Positions 24,360 to 33,345 of a stretch of 64,000 nt of DNA are shown one piece after another; positions within the stretch are counted from its first letter, which is position 1, and each line of letters starts with the position of its first letter. The DNA lies in assembly GCF_023146395.1 (NCBI RefSeq), contig NZ_JAGLCD010000004.1, forward strand, positions 444,718 to 508,717, written 5' to 3'. The stretch is from Aeromicrobium sp. GTDB lineage: Bacteria; Actinomycetota; Actinomycetes; Propionibacteriales; Nocardioidaceae. The notes under the pieces were generated by a model that made no database searches, was not told the origin of the DNA, and was given only the letters and a program-made list of their open reading frames with translations. The position numbers and the translations under genes are program-made.

Positions 24360-25855
24360 GGTCTCGTGCCCTCCCGTCGTCGCGCCGTCACGGCAAGCCC
24401 CCATCCCACCACACCGAGGGTCAGCACGAGGAGCTCGAGGGGCCGTGCGAGGTGGGCCGCCGGCGTGGTCCCGTCGGCCAGGGGCACGTCGGTCTCGATC
24501 GTGGCCGGCTGACGCAGCGGAGCGCGGGCGACGACGTCGCCGCTCGCGTCGATGACGCCGGAGATCCCGTTGGTCGAGGGCACGAGCACCCAGCGGCCGG
24601 TCTCGATCGCCCGGAGCCGGGAGATCGCCCACTGCTGCCCCGGTTGCGCAGTGCCCGTGAAGGCCGCGTTGCTGGTCTGGACCACGAGCACCTGCGCGTC
24701 GTCGTCGATGGCCTGGGCGACGACGCCGTCGTAGGCGATGTCGTAGCAGATCGTGTCGCCGATCCGGACGTCGTTGATCGTCAGGGCCCCCGGCTCGTCA
24801 CCGGCCACCATGTCGCGCGGGATGTCGCGGTCGATCCGGGGCACCAGGCTGCCGAGCGAGTCGCGGAACGGCACGTACTCGCCGTACGGCACGGGCTTGC
24901 GCTTGACGTACTTCTCGCCGGGTCCGTCCTCGGTCCAGACCAGGCCGGCATTCTCGACGGTGTCGCTCGTGGGTCCGTCGAGCAGGCCGCCGACCAGGAT
25001 CGGGCCGCCCAGCTCGGCCACCAGGGCGTCGAGCCGTGCACTCTCGTCGGGCCGGTTCCGCGGATCGGTGTCGGTGGAGTTCTCCGGCCAGAGCACGATG
25101 TCGGGCGCCTCGGCCTCACCCGACTCGATCCGGTCGACCAGACGCTGGGTCTGGGCGGCGTGCAGCGCGAAGATCGCGCCCGGCGGCCACTGCAGGAACT
25201 CCCCCGGGGTGTCGCCCTGGATCAGGGCGAACCGTGCGCTCGGGGCGTCCTGGGCGCCCACGAGCCCCACCGGGAGCAGCGCTCCGACCACGAGAGCGCC
25301 GACGAACCCGGCCGTGGCCAGCGTGCGGTGTCGGGCGGCACGATCGACGACCAGCAGGAGCGCCGTGGCCAGGCACGCCATCAGGAACGACGTGGCGGGC
25401 AGGCCGACCAGACGCACCCACGACTCCAGGGGCGTGTCGATCGCGGTGTGCACGAGACGTCCCCACGGGAACCCGGTGAAGGGGAACGATCCGCGGACCT
25501 GCTCGCCGAGCAGCCAGACCGCTGGCATGAGCACGGGCCAGGCGGGCCGTCGCGCGACGGACCGCAGCGGCAGTGCGACCAGACCGAGCAGGAGGGCCTC
25601 CGCGATCACCAGACCCACGTAGGCGCCGTCGCTGACGGCCCGCATCCACCAGATCAGCGGGCCGAAGTAGGCCAGCCCCCACAACGTCCCCAGGACGAAC
25701 ACGCCAGTCCCCCGCAGGTCCGGGAGCCGGCGCAGCACGCCGAACAGCACCGCCAGGCCGATCACCATCGCGTACGGGACGGCGAGCGGCTCGAACGCGA
25801 ACGACGAGAGGACCCCGGAGAGGACGACGAGGCAGGCAGCCAGCCGGAGGTTCAC
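24356..25855 (-). CDS. lnt: apolipoprotein N-acyltransferase
   Basis: 499 residues with six to eight N-terminal helices (about 5-215) and a nitrilase-fold domain (about 220-470). The catalytic triad positions are visible: Glu in VLWPENSTD, Lys in YVKRKPVPYGEY, and Cys in IGDTICYDIAYD. Lnt adds the third acyl chain to lipoproteins at the outer face of the inner membrane. It is followed by the overlapping ppm1, the split version of the mycobacterial Lnt-Ppm1 fusion, which suggests a complex that also feeds mannosylation. Confidence 0.93.
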   Translation of the reverse strand: MNLRLAACLVVLSGVLSSFAFEPLAVPYAMVIGLAVLFGVLRRLPDLRGTGVFVLGTLWGLAYFGPLIWWMRAVSDGAYVGLVIAEALLLGLVALPLRSVARRPAWPVLMPAVWLLGEQVRGSFPFTGFPWGRLVHTAIDTPLESWVRLVGLPATSFLMACLATALLLVVDRAARHRTLATAGFVGALVVGALLPVGLVGAQDAPSARFALIQGDTPGEFLQWPPGAIFALHAAQTQRLVDRIESGEAEAPDIVLWPENSTDTDPRNRPDESARLDALVAELGGPILVGGLLDGPTSDTVENAGLVWTEDGPGEKYVKRKPVPYGEYVPFRDSLGSLVPRIDRDIPRDMVAGDEPGALTINDVRIGDTICYDIAYDGVVAQAIDDDAQVLVVQTSNAAFTGTAQPGQQWAISRLRAIETGRWVLVPSTNGISGVIDASGDVVARAPLRQPATIETDVPLADGTTPAAHLARPLELLVLTLGVVGWGLAVTARRREGTRP

Positions 25856-25866
25856 GGAGGTGCCGG

Positions 25867-26949
25867 TCAGTCCAGCACGACGAGCTGACGCTCGGTCTCG
25901 TTGAGGACCTCGAGGCCGTCGGTCGTGCAGACGACGATGTCCTCGATCCGGGCCCCGAAACGTCCGGGGTGGTAGATGCCGGGCTCGATCGAGAACGCCA
26001 TGCCCGGCTCGAGGACGCGGTCGTTGCCCTCCACGATGTAGGGCTCCTCGTGCGTCTGCGTGCCGATGCCGTGACCCGTGCGGTGGATGAAGAGGTCGCC
26101 GAACCCGGCGTTCGCGATCAGGTCACGGCCGATCCGGTCGACCGACTCGGCGGTGACGCCGGCGCGCGCGGAGGCCCGCTGGGAGGCCTGCGCCTCGTGC
26201 AGCACCGCGTAGGCCTCGGCGTACTCGTGCGGCACCGTGCCGGCGGCGAGGTAGTTGCGGGTGCTGTCGGAGCAGTAGCCCTCCGGTGTCGTGCCGCCGA
26301 TGTCGACCACGACGGGATCGCCCACCTCGATGACCCGGTCGGAGACCTCGTGGTGCGGCGACGCGCCGTTGGGGCCGCTGCCGACGATGACGAAGTCGAC
26401 GCTCTCGTGTCCCTCGTCGACGATGGCCCGGGCGATGTCGTGGCCGACCTCTCGCTCGGTGCGGCCGGGCCTGAGCCACTCGGCCATGCGGGAGTGGACG
26501 CGGTCGATCGCGGCACCGGCCTCACGCAGCGCGGCGATCTCGGCGGGATCCTTGCGCATGCGCAGCTCGGTGAGCACGGGTCCGGCCAGGACCTGCTCCG
26601 CGCCGGGGATCGCCGCACGCAGAGCCAGGACGCGCGAGGCCCACATCTCGTCGTCGATCGCCAGCCGGGCGGTGCCGTCGAGGCGGGCCGCGAGGATCGC
26701 GAACGGGTCGTCGGTCTCGTTCCACCCCACGATCTCCAGCTCCACACCGGCCGCCTCGGCCGCCGCGACCTCGAGATTCGGAGCCACCAGGAAGGGAGCT
26801 GCGCCGACGGGGACCACGAGGCACGTGAGGCGTTCGAGCGGCTTGGCCGCGTACCCCGTGAGATAGCGAAGATCGGCGCCGGGAGTCACGAGCAGGGCGT
26901 CGATGCCGGCTGCCGCGGCGAGGTCTCGGGCACGGTCCAGTCGCTGCAT
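25867..26949 (-). CDS. M24-family Xaa-Pro aminopeptidase/dipeptidase
   Basis: 360 residues from ATG 26949, with a TAGGCT -10 six bases upstream. The creatinase N-terminal domain (about 1-125) is followed by a pita-bread catalytic domain with all five metal ligands in context: VVDIGGTTPEGYCSDSTRNY (two Asp), HRTGHGIGTQTHEEP (His), SIEPGIY (Glu) and ARIEDIVV (Glu). It removes N-terminal residues before proline, or splits Xaa-Pro dipeptides, using two metal ions. Cytoplasmic. Confidence 0.88.
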   Translation of the reverse strand: MQRLDRARDLAAAAGIDALLVTPGADLRYLTGYAAKPLERLTCLVVPVGAAPFLVAPNLEVAAAEAAGVELEIVGWNETDDPFAILAARLDGTARLAIDDEMWASRVLALRAAIPGAEQVLAGPVLTELRMRKDPAEIAALREAGAAIDRVHSRMAEWLRPGRTEREVGHDIARAIVDEGHESVDFVIVGSGPNGASPHHEVSDRVIEVGDPVVVDIGGTTPEGYCSDSTRNYLAAGTVPHEYAEAYAVLHEAQASQRASARAGVTAESVDRIGRDLIANAGFGDLFIHRTGHGIGTQTHEEPYIVEGNDRVLEPGMAFSIEPGIYHPGRFGARIEDIVVCTTDGLEVLNETERQLVVLD

Positions 26950-26955
26950 GCCACG

Positions 26956-26961
26956 AGCCTA
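26956..26961 (-). promoter_or_regulatory. -10 element TAGGCT, leaderless start
   Basis: On the minus strand TAGGCT ends six bases before ATG 26949 of the Xaa-Pro peptidase. Confidence 0.5.
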
Positions 26962-26989
26962 CCGAGCGCCCTGGCGCCCTCGCAGACCG

Positions 26990-27568
26990 CTACGGCTGCA
27001 GGACCGAGAGATTCACGAGGTTCGGGGCACCGAGGTTCACGTCGACGGCCAGCAGCTGTCCGCCGGACAGCACCGAGACGCTGACGACGGCGGGCTTCGA
27101 CGGCGCAGGGGGCGCGCTCGGCGGCGGGGACGGAGGCGTGGGCGGAGGCGTGGGGGTCACGGGCGGACTCGGCGCTGGCGGGGTCGGCGCTGGCGGGGTC
27201 GGCGCTGGCGGGGTCGGCGCTGGCGGGGTCGGGGTCACGGGTCGGCTCGTCCCCCGGGGCGGGTCGGCAGGCGCCGACGGTGCAGCAGGACCCCGAGGGC
27301 TCAGGACGACCTCCTCGGACACGAGCACCAGGTCGCCGCCGGCGCTGGTGTCGCCGTCCACGACGCCACCTGGCTCCGGACCGAGGCCGGCCGGAGCGTC
27401 GGGGACGGCGGGAGCGGACCGGCCCTCGTCGCGATCGGCCGGGGCTCCCGACGACACGCTGCTGGGCTCGTCGAGACCGCGCAGCACGACGACCACGAGC
27501 GTCGCCACCAGCAGCGCGGCGACGGCGCCGAAGGCCAGCTGCCGGAGACGATCGAGTGCGTCGATCAC
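26990..27568 (-). CDS. membrane-anchored proline-repeat protein
   Basis: 192 residues. An N-terminal hydrophobic helix (about 11-31, LAFGAVAALLVATLVVVVL) is followed by an acidic linker, a proline-rich region (about 105-155) with four consecutive TPPAP units and related PTPP sequence, and a C-terminal VVSVSVLSGGQLLAVDVNLG segment that probably forms strands. The repeat spacer could hold the C-terminal domain away from the membrane. No family recognised; the repeat coincides with a 15-bp DNA tandem repeat at 27171-27230. Confidence 0.55.
   Translation of the reverse strand: MIDALDRLRQLAFGAVAALLVATLVVVVLRGLDEPSSVSSGAPADRDEGRSAPAVPDAPAGLGPEPGGVVDGDTSAGGDLVLVSEEVVLSPRGPAAPSAPADPPRGTSRPVTPTPPAPTPPAPTPPAPTPPAPSPPVTPTPPPTPPSPPPSAPPAPSKPAVVSVSVLSGGQLLAVDVNLGAPNLVNLSVLQP
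27171..27230. repeat. 15-bp tandem repeat, four copies, in the proline-repeat gene
   Basis: GGCGCTGGCGGGGTC repeated exactly four times on the plus strand, encoding the TPPAP units on the minus strand. Such perfect repeats are prone to copy-number change by slippage. Confidence 0.9.
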
Positions 27569-27654
27569 GGGGCGTCCTCTCGTGCGGCGGGACGTGGTGC
27601 CCCGGTGAAGCGTCTAACGCGGTGGACCTCGATCCGTCACGGGCAGCGTGACCC

Positions 27655-27660
27655 TAGGAT
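27655..27660 (+). promoter_or_regulatory. -10 element TAGGAT, leaderless start
   Basis: TAGGAT ends six bases before ATG 27667 of the exonuclease gene. Confidence 0.5.
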
Positions 27661-27666
27661 CGGCGC

Positions 27667-28578
27667 ATGGCCGGACGTCTGCTGCTCCTCGACACCGCGA
27701 GCCTCTACTACCGCGCGTTCTTCGGCATCCCCGACTCGCTCACGGCGCCCGACGGCACGGTCGTCAACGCGCTGCGCGGCATGATCGACTTCACCGCCAC
27801 GCTGATCGGTCGTGACGACGCCCCCGAGGCGGTCGTGGCGTGCTGGGACGACGACTGGCGACCGCAGTGGCGCGTCGACCTGGTGCCCTCGTACAAGACC
27901 CAGCGTCTGGCCGAGGGAAGCCCCACCGACGGCACCGGCGTCGAGGAGACCCCCGACCTCCTGGCGCCCCAGGTCCCGCTGATCGCCGAGGTGCTCGGGC
28001 TCGCCGGCCTGGCCGTGATCGGTGCCCCCGAGGCCGAGGCCGACGACGTGATCGGCACCCTCGCGCACCGCTGGGACGGACCGGTCGACGTCGTGACGGG
28101 CGACCGTGACCTGTTCCAGCTCGTCGACGACGCCCGTCCGGTGCGCGTGCTCTACACCGCTCGCGGGGTCGCCCAGCTCGACACGGTCGACGCCGCCTGG
28201 ATCCGCGCCAAGTACGGCATCGAGCCGGCGTCCTACGTCGACTACGCCGTGATGCGCGGTGACGCCTCCGACGGACTGCCCGGGGTGGCCGGCATCGGCG
28301 AGAAGACCGCGGCCACCCTGGTGAACGAGTTCGGCGGCCTCGACGACATCCTCGCGGCGGCGCAGGACGAGGACTCCTCGATCAAGCCACGCCCGCGCGC
28401 CTCGCTGCTGGCCTCGCGGGACTACGTCGCGGCCGCGCGCACGGTCGTCGCGGTGCGCACCGACCTCGACGTCGAGGTTCCGTCGCGACCGGCGAGCCCC
28501 GACCGCGAGGCGCTGCTGGCCTTCGGCGAACGGTGGGGCGTGGCCGGGCCCGTCGAGCGCCTGCTGGCTCAGCTGTAG
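27667..28578 (+). CDS. 5'-3' exonuclease (PolA N-terminal/FEN-like)
   Basis: 303 residues. It starts LLLLDTASLYYRAFFGIPDS, the Pol I-type FEN opening, with acidic metal-site motifs in CWDDDWRPQWRVDLVPSYK, APEAEADDVIGTLA and VTGDRDLFQLVDD, then the helix-3-turn-helix PGVAGIGEKTAATLVNEFG. Stand-alone 5'-3' exonucleases of this type process flaps and gapped DNA, and many actinobacteria have one besides PolA. The 3' end overlaps the convergent helicase gene by 10 bp. Confidence 0.88.
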   Translation: MAGRLLLLDTASLYYRAFFGIPDSLTAPDGTVVNALRGMIDFTATLIGRDDAPEAVVACWDDDWRPQWRVDLVPSYKTQRLAEGSPTDGTGVEETPDLLAPQVPLIAEVLGLAGLAVIGAPEAEADDVIGTLAHRWDGPVDVVTGDRDLFQLVDDARPVRVLYTARGVAQLDTVDAAWIRAKYGIEPASYVDYAVMRGDASDGLPGVAGIGEKTAATLVNEFGGLDDILAAAQDEDSSIKPRPRASLLASRDYVAAARTVVAVRTDLDVEVPSRPASPDREALLAFGERWGVAGPVERLLAQL

Positions 28579-31319
28579 CTGATGACCCCGCGGCGCAGGC
28601 AGTCCAGCGCCCGTCGCGCCGTCGTGCGCAGGGCGGTGTCGTCGCCCGCGGCCACCGCGATCTGGGCGAGCGCGTCGATGAGCTGCTTGACCGACCGCAC
28701 GAAGTCGCCCGCCGCGAGCCCCGTGACGCTCAGGACCTCGTGCAGCGGCGCTCCGTCGGCCCACATCCCGACGCCCTGGGCGAAGGCGAAGTCGGGATCG
28801 CGCAGGAACCGCAGCCGGTGACGACGCTCGAGGGCCGCCAGGTCGAGGTGAACCTCCCCCATGCGGGCTGCGACGTCACGCGTGCGCTGCGTCACGAACT
28901 GCGGCGGCGGGGCGTCGTCGAGATTGCGTGAGGTGTACGTCAGCCCGCTGGCGACGGCCGCGAGCTCCGGCGGCGTCAGACCGTTCCAGAGGCCCTGGTT
29001 GAGGCACTCGCTGATCAGCAGGTCGAGCTCGCCGTAGATCCGCTGGAGGCGACGCCCGGTGTCGGTGATCGTGTCGCCCTCGAGGTATCCCAGCTCGTCG
29101 AGGACCTCGCACACCCGGTCGAACTCCCGCGCGACGGTGTTGGTGCGCTGCTCGATCGTGCGCCGCCGCTGCAGCGTCTCGCGCTCGAGCCGGTGGTACC
29201 GCTCGGCCCAGCGAGCGTGGGACTCGCGGTCGGGGCACTGGTGGCACGGGTGAGCCTTGATCAGGCGCCGCAGCTCGGTGATGCGCGGGTCCTCGTCGGC
29301 GTGACCGTCGCCTGCGCCCCGGTACGGGCGTGCGTGACGGTCGTCGCCGTCATGGCCGTGTCGGCCCAGTGGTGCGCGGCTGCGCAGGGTCGAGGCCAGG
29401 TCGCGCCGCGACTGCGGGCTGCGCGGGTTGAACCCCTTCGGCACCCGCATCTGCCCGACAGGTTCGACCGGGCCGCTGAAGTCGCTCGCGGCGAGCCGGC
29501 GGGCGTGTCGCCCCTCGGTCAGCACGAACGGACGAGGCCCCTCACGGTCGGCCGGGTGGCCGGGGTCCAGCACGACGGCCGCACCGGCCCACTTGCCCCG
29601 CGGCACCTCGATGATGTCGCCGCGCTTGAGGGCCAGCAGCGACGACGCGACGCCCTCCCTCGCCCGGGCCTTGCGCGCGCGGGACGTCTCGCTCTCGATG
29701 TCGCTGATCTGGCGGCGCAGGTCGGCGTACTCCATGAAGTCGCCCAGGTGGCAGGTCGCTCCCTCGCGGTAGCCCTCGAGGGCTTCGTCGGACTTGTGGA
29801 TCTGGCGGGCGAGTCCCACGACCCCGCGGTCGGCCTGGAACTGGGCGAACGACTGCTCCAGCAGGTCGCGCGCGGTCGTGCGGCCGACCTGGGCCACGAG
29901 GTTGACCGCCATGTTGTACGAGGGGCGGAAGGAGGAGTTCAGCGGGTACGTGCGGCGCGAGGCCAGGCCAGCGACCTGACGGGGGTCGAATCCGGCCTGC
30001 CAGAGCACGACGGCATGGCCCTCCACGTCGATGCCGCGCCGGCCCGCGCGACCCGTGAGCTGGGTGTACTCCCCCGCCGTGACGTCGACGTGGCTCTCGC
30101 CGTTCCACTTGCTGAGCTTCTCGATCACGACCGAGCGGGCCGGCATGTTGATGCCGAGCGCCAGGGTCTCGGTCGCGAAGACGACGCGGACCAGCCCGAG
30201 GCTGAAGAGGTGCTCGACGCACTCCTTGAACGTCGGAAGCATGCCGGCGTGGTGGGCCGCGATGCCGCGACCCAGCGCCTCGCGGAATTCGTGGAACCCC
30301 AGGACGTGGAGGTCCTCGTCGGGCAGGTGCGAGCACGCCTCGTCGACGTAGGTCTCGATCTCGAGGCGTTCCTCGGGCGTCGTCAGCATGAGGCGCGCGT
30401 CGAGCAGCTGCTGCACGGCAGCGGCGCACCCCGCGCGACTGAAGATGAAGCAGATCGCCGGCAGCAGGCCCTCCTGCTCGAGCTTCGTGACGATCTCGAG
30501 GCGTGACGGCGTCGTGTGCCGCGTGCGGGGGCGATGGCCGCCCTTGCGCGGGCGCCCCTTCTGCAGGCGGCTCAGCTGCCAGTCGTCGCGGGCGAAGCGC
30601 TCGAGCTGGCGGTTGACCACGGGGCCGCCCTCGGGGCTGGCGGCCCCCTCCTCGAACAGCCCGAACAGCTTGCGGCCGACCAGGACGTGCTGGTGCAGCG
30701 GGACGGGACGACGCTCCTCGACGATCGTGACGGTGTCGCCGCGCACCTCGGTGAGCCACTCGCCGAACTCCTCGGCGTTGGACACGGTCGCCGACAGCGA
30801 GACGATGCTGACCGACTCCGGGAGCCCGATGATGACCTCCTCCCAGACCGCGCCGCGGAAGCGATCGGCGAGGTAGTGCACCTCGTCCATGACGACGAAG
30901 CCGAGCCCCTCGAGGGTGCTCGAGCGCGCATAGAGCATGTTGCGGAGCACCTCGGTCGTCATGACCACGATCGGCGCGTCACCGTTGATGCTGCTGTCCC
31001 CGGTCAGCAGTCCGACGTTCTCGGCACCGTAGCGGTCGCCGAAGTCGTGGAACTTCTGGTTCGAGAGCGCCTTGATGGGCGTCGTGTAGAAGCACTTGCG
31101 CCCCGTGGCGAGGGCCAGGTGCACCGCGAACTCGCCGACGATCGTCTTGCCCGACCCGGTCGGCGCCGCCACCAGCACGCCCTGCCCCGCCTCGACCACG
31201 CGGCACGCCTCGACCTGGAAGTCGTCGAGCGGGAACGTGTGGTGGCCGCGGAACTCGGTGAGGTGCGGGAACTGACGCTCGGCCCGCGACCGCGCGTAGG
31301 CCTCCGACGGACTGGGCAT
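28569..31319 (-). CDS. helY: Ski2/Mtr4-like DEAD/DExH RNA helicase HelY
   Basis: 916 residues from ATG 31319. Walker A APTGSGKT is at 52-59, Walker B/DExH box DEVH at 145-148, motif III SATVSN, and motif VI-type TQLTGRAGRRG near residues 420-430. C-terminal sequence (PCHQCPDRESHARWAERYHRL and the helical end) matches the DSHCT-type domain of Ski2-like helicases. HelY is the actinobacterial relative of yeast Mtr4/Ski2 and of M. tuberculosis Rv2092c; a role in RNA processing or decay is assumed. It heads the block leading to tatCA. Confidence 0.9.
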   Translation of the reverse strand: MPSPSEAYARSRAERQFPHLTEFRGHHTFPLDDFQVEACRVVEAGQGVLVAAPTGSGKTIVGEFAVHLALATGRKCFYTTPIKALSNQKFHDFGDRYGAENVGLLTGDSSINGDAPIVVMTTEVLRNMLYARSSTLEGLGFVVMDEVHYLADRFRGAVWEEVIIGLPESVSIVSLSATVSNAEEFGEWLTEVRGDTVTIVEERRPVPLHQHVLVGRKLFGLFEEGAASPEGGPVVNRQLERFARDDWQLSRLQKGRPRKGGHRPRTRHTTPSRLEIVTKLEQEGLLPAICFIFSRAGCAAAVQQLLDARLMLTTPEERLEIETYVDEACSHLPDEDLHVLGFHEFREALGRGIAAHHAGMLPTFKECVEHLFSLGLVRVVFATETLALGINMPARSVVIEKLSKWNGESHVDVTAGEYTQLTGRAGRRGIDVEGHAVVLWQAGFDPRQVAGLASRRTYPLNSSFRPSYNMAVNLVAQVGRTTARDLLEQSFAQFQADRGVVGLARQIHKSDEALEGYREGATCHLGDFMEYADLRRQISDIESETSRARKARAREGVASSLLALKRGDIIEVPRGKWAGAAVVLDPGHPADREGPRPFVLTEGRHARRLAASDFSGPVEPVGQMRVPKGFNPRSPQSRRDLASTLRSRAPLGRHGHDGDDRHARPYRGAGDGHADEDPRITELRRLIKAHPCHQCPDRESHARWAERYHRLERETLQRRRTIEQRTNTVAREFDRVCEVLDELGYLEGDTITDTGRRLQRIYGELDLLISECLNQGLWNGLTPPELAAVASGLTYTSRNLDDAPPPQFVTQRTRDVAARMGEVHLDLAALERRHRLRFLRDPDFAFAQGVGMWADGAPLHEVLSVTGLAAGDFVRSVKQLIDALAQIAVAAGDDTALRTTARRALDCLRRGVISYS

Positions 31320-31325
31320 GGCCCC

Positions 31326-31331
31326 AGCCTA
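31326..31331 (-). promoter_or_regulatory. -10 element TAGGCT, leaderless start
   Basis: On the minus strand TAGGCT ends six bases before ATG 31319 of helY. Confidence 0.5.
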
Positions 31332-31354
31332 CGGAAGGGCGGGCGGGGGTGGGG

Positions 31355-32266
31355 TCAGCCCTCGCTGGCGGGCGCGAGCACCGCGAGGGCGGCCGGCACG
31401 ATCTCGACCGACAGCGGCAGCGGACCGAGGCGTTCACCGTCGCCGTAGCCCACGATGTCCGGGGCGTCGAGCCGTACCGACCGGACCAGCCGGCGCTCGA
31501 ACTCGGGCATGGTCACGTGCGTGCCGCGCTGCAGCTTCGGGAAGGTGCGGACCAGGAGCGAGCGGCTGACGGGGCGGATCAGGCAGACGTCGAGCAGGCC
31601 GTCGTCGAGGACGGCGCCGTGGGCGATGCGCAGCCCGCCACCGAACGACGGGCCGTTGCCGACCGCGACGAGCATGGCGTCGGTGTCGACACGGCTCGTG
31701 GCTCCGCCGGCGTCGGTCAGCTCCAGGACGAACGGGATCGGCGCGAACGCGCGGAGCTCGGCGAGGATCGCGATGTTGTACCGCATGTTGCCGCGGGGCC
31801 AGCGCATCGCGTTGGCGCGCTCGTTGACCTTGGAGTCGAAGCCCGACGCCACGACGGTCGCGACGAGACGCTCCTGCTCACCGCAGCGGACCCGGGCGAG
31901 GTCGATGCGACGCGGCGGACTGGCCAGGAGCAGGTCGAGACAGGCCTCCGGATCACGGTAGGGCAGCCCGAGCGCCCGAGCGAGGTCGTTGCCCGTGCCC
32001 GCGGGCAGGAGCCCGAGGGTCGCGTCTGACGTGACGAGGAGGTCGAGGATGCCGTGGAGGGCGCCGTCGCCGCCGACGACCACGACGGTGTCGACTCCCC
32101 CGGCCAGGACGGCCCGCAGCGAGGAGCGGACCGACGGGAGGTCGTCGCCCGTGACCTGGTCGAGCGTCCAGCCGGCATCCTGCAGCCGTTCCGCCGCGAC
32201 CGTGGCGATGGCCTCGCCCCTGCGCCTGCCGGAGATCGGGTTGACGACGAGGGCCGCGCGCCTCAC
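31355..32266 (-). CDS. diacylglycerol/lipid kinase family protein
   Basis: 303 residues from GTG 32266, overlapping the tatC stop by 4 bp; the open frame upstream belongs to tatC. The catalytic domain has ALVVNPISGRRRG, VVVGGDGALHGILDLL (the GGDGT-type nucleotide loop, here GGDGA) and LLPAGTGNDLARALG, followed by the beta-sandwich C-terminal half with GNGPSFGGGLRIA. Such kinases phosphorylate diacylglycerol, sphingosine or related lipids; the substrate here is open. Coupled to tatC, which may only reflect operon structure. Confidence 0.88.
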   Translation of the reverse strand: MRRAALVVNPISGRRRGEAIATVAAERLQDAGWTLDQVTGDDLPSVRSSLRAVLAGGVDTVVVVGGDGALHGILDLLVTSDATLGLLPAGTGNDLARALGLPYRDPEACLDLLLASPPRRIDLARVRCGEQERLVATVVASGFDSKVNERANAMRWPRGNMRYNIAILAELRAFAPIPFVLELTDAGGATSRVDTDAMLVAVGNGPSFGGGLRIAHGAVLDDGLLDVCLIRPVSRSLLVRTFPKLQRGTHVTMPEFERRLVRSVRLDAPDIVGYGDGERLGPLPLSVEIVPAALAVLAPASEG

Positions 32267-33072
32267 AGGGGCGAGGCCTCGTCGTCGCTGATCTCCGGGA
32301 CGGCCGCGGCCCGGCGCCGGTCGGTGAGCCGCGCGATCGTCTCCGACACCAGGTACAGGATCGTCATGGGGATCGCGAGGAACAGCATCGTGAGCGGATC
32401 GGTGCTGGGCGTCGCGACGGCGGCGAAGACGAAGATCCCGACGACGGTCCAGGGGCGGGCTCGCACCAGGGCCTTGCCGCTGACGACGCCCAGGCGGTTC
32501 AGCAGCACGACCGCGAGCGGGATCTCCGCGGCGATCCCGAACACCAGCATCATGCGGATGATGAAGTCGTAGTACTCGGTCCCGCTCACGAGGCTCTCGA
32601 AGCCGTCGGGAACGAAGCCGATCAGGAGCAGGATGGCCTTGGGCAGGATGACGTAGGCCAGGGCGACCCCCGCCAGGAACAGGGGAACCCCGATCCCGGT
32701 CAGCAGCAGCGCCCCGCGGCGCTCGTGGCGGTGCAGCGCCGGCAGGACGAAGGCCCACAGCTGCCAGATCCAGACCGGGCTGGCCATGACGATCCCGGCC
32801 ACGAGCGCGATCTTGAGCTGGAACTGGAACGCGCCACCGATACCGGTGATGACGAGATTGGTGTCGATCCCCTGGTCGGCCAGCTGCGGCTCGATGCCAC
32901 GGTAGGGCTCGGTCAGGAACGCCAGGAGCTGCTCGTAGAAGACGAACCCGAGCACCGTGGCGGCCACGATCGCCAGGACACCGCGGAGCAGCCGGGACCG
33001 CAGCTCACGCAGGTGATCGAGGAGCGGCATGCTGCCGCCGGGCGCCGTTGGAGCGCCCTTGTTCCGCCCCAA
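32263..33072 (-). CDS. tatC: twin-arginine translocase subunit TatC
   Basis: 269 residues with six predicted helices. The N-terminal MPLLDHLRELRSRLLRG holds the conserved HLxELRxRL pre-helix motif that receives the twin-arginine signal. The C-terminus is short and acidic. With TatA it forms the Tat translocase that exports folded proteins across the inner membrane. No TatB gene is adjacent, which is common in actinobacteria where it is encoded elsewhere. Start ATG 33072 lies 6 bp after the tatA stop. Confidence 0.95.
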   Translation of the reverse strand: MGRNKGAPTAPGGSMPLLDHLRELRSRLLRGVLAIVAATVLGFVFYEQLLAFLTEPYRGIEPQLADQGIDTNLVITGIGGAFQFQLKIALVAGIVMASPVWIWQLWAFVLPALHRHERRGALLLTGIGVPLFLAGVALAYVILPKAILLLIGFVPDGFESLVSGTEYYDFIIRMMLVFGIAAEIPLAVVLLNRLGVVSGKALVRARPWTVVGIFVFAAVATPSTDPLTMLFLAIPMTILYLVSETIARLTDRRRAAAVPEISDDEASPL

Positions 33073-33078
33073 GGCGGA

Positions 33079-33345
33079 TCAGCGCTTGTCGTCGGGACCG
33101 TCGACGCGGGTGATCTCGACCTGACGCGTCCGCCGCTCCTCGGCGTCGGACGTGGTGTCGGTCGACGCCTCCGTGTCGCTCGCGCGCTTCTGGTCGTCGT
33201 CCTCGAGCTCCTTGATCTCCGACTTGAAGATGCGCAGGGCGCGGCCGGAGCCGCGCGCAAGCTCGGGAAGCTTCGCAGCGCCGAAGAACAGCAGCACCAC
33301 CGCCAGGATCAGCAGGATCTCGGGTGCGCCGATACCTTTGAACAT
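33079..33345 (-). CDS. tatA: Tat translocase subunit TatA
   Basis: 88 residues. One N-terminal helix (IGAPEILLILAVVLLFFGA), the conserved FFGAAKLPELARGSGRA hinge-amphipathic segment, then an acidic, disordered C-terminus. TatA oligomers form the Tat pore. The ATG overlaps the pafC stop by one base (TGATG on the minus strand), so the genes are translationally linked. Confidence 0.95.
   Translation of the reverse strand: MFKGIGAPEILLILAVVLLFFGAAKLPELARGSGRALRIFKSEIKELEDDDQKRASDTEASTDTTSDAEERRTRQVEITRVDGPDDKR

Noticed and set aside
27171..27230. CRISPR-like direct repeats
   Set aside because: Head-to-tail 15-bp units without spacers, inside a coding gene, encoding TPPAP repeats.
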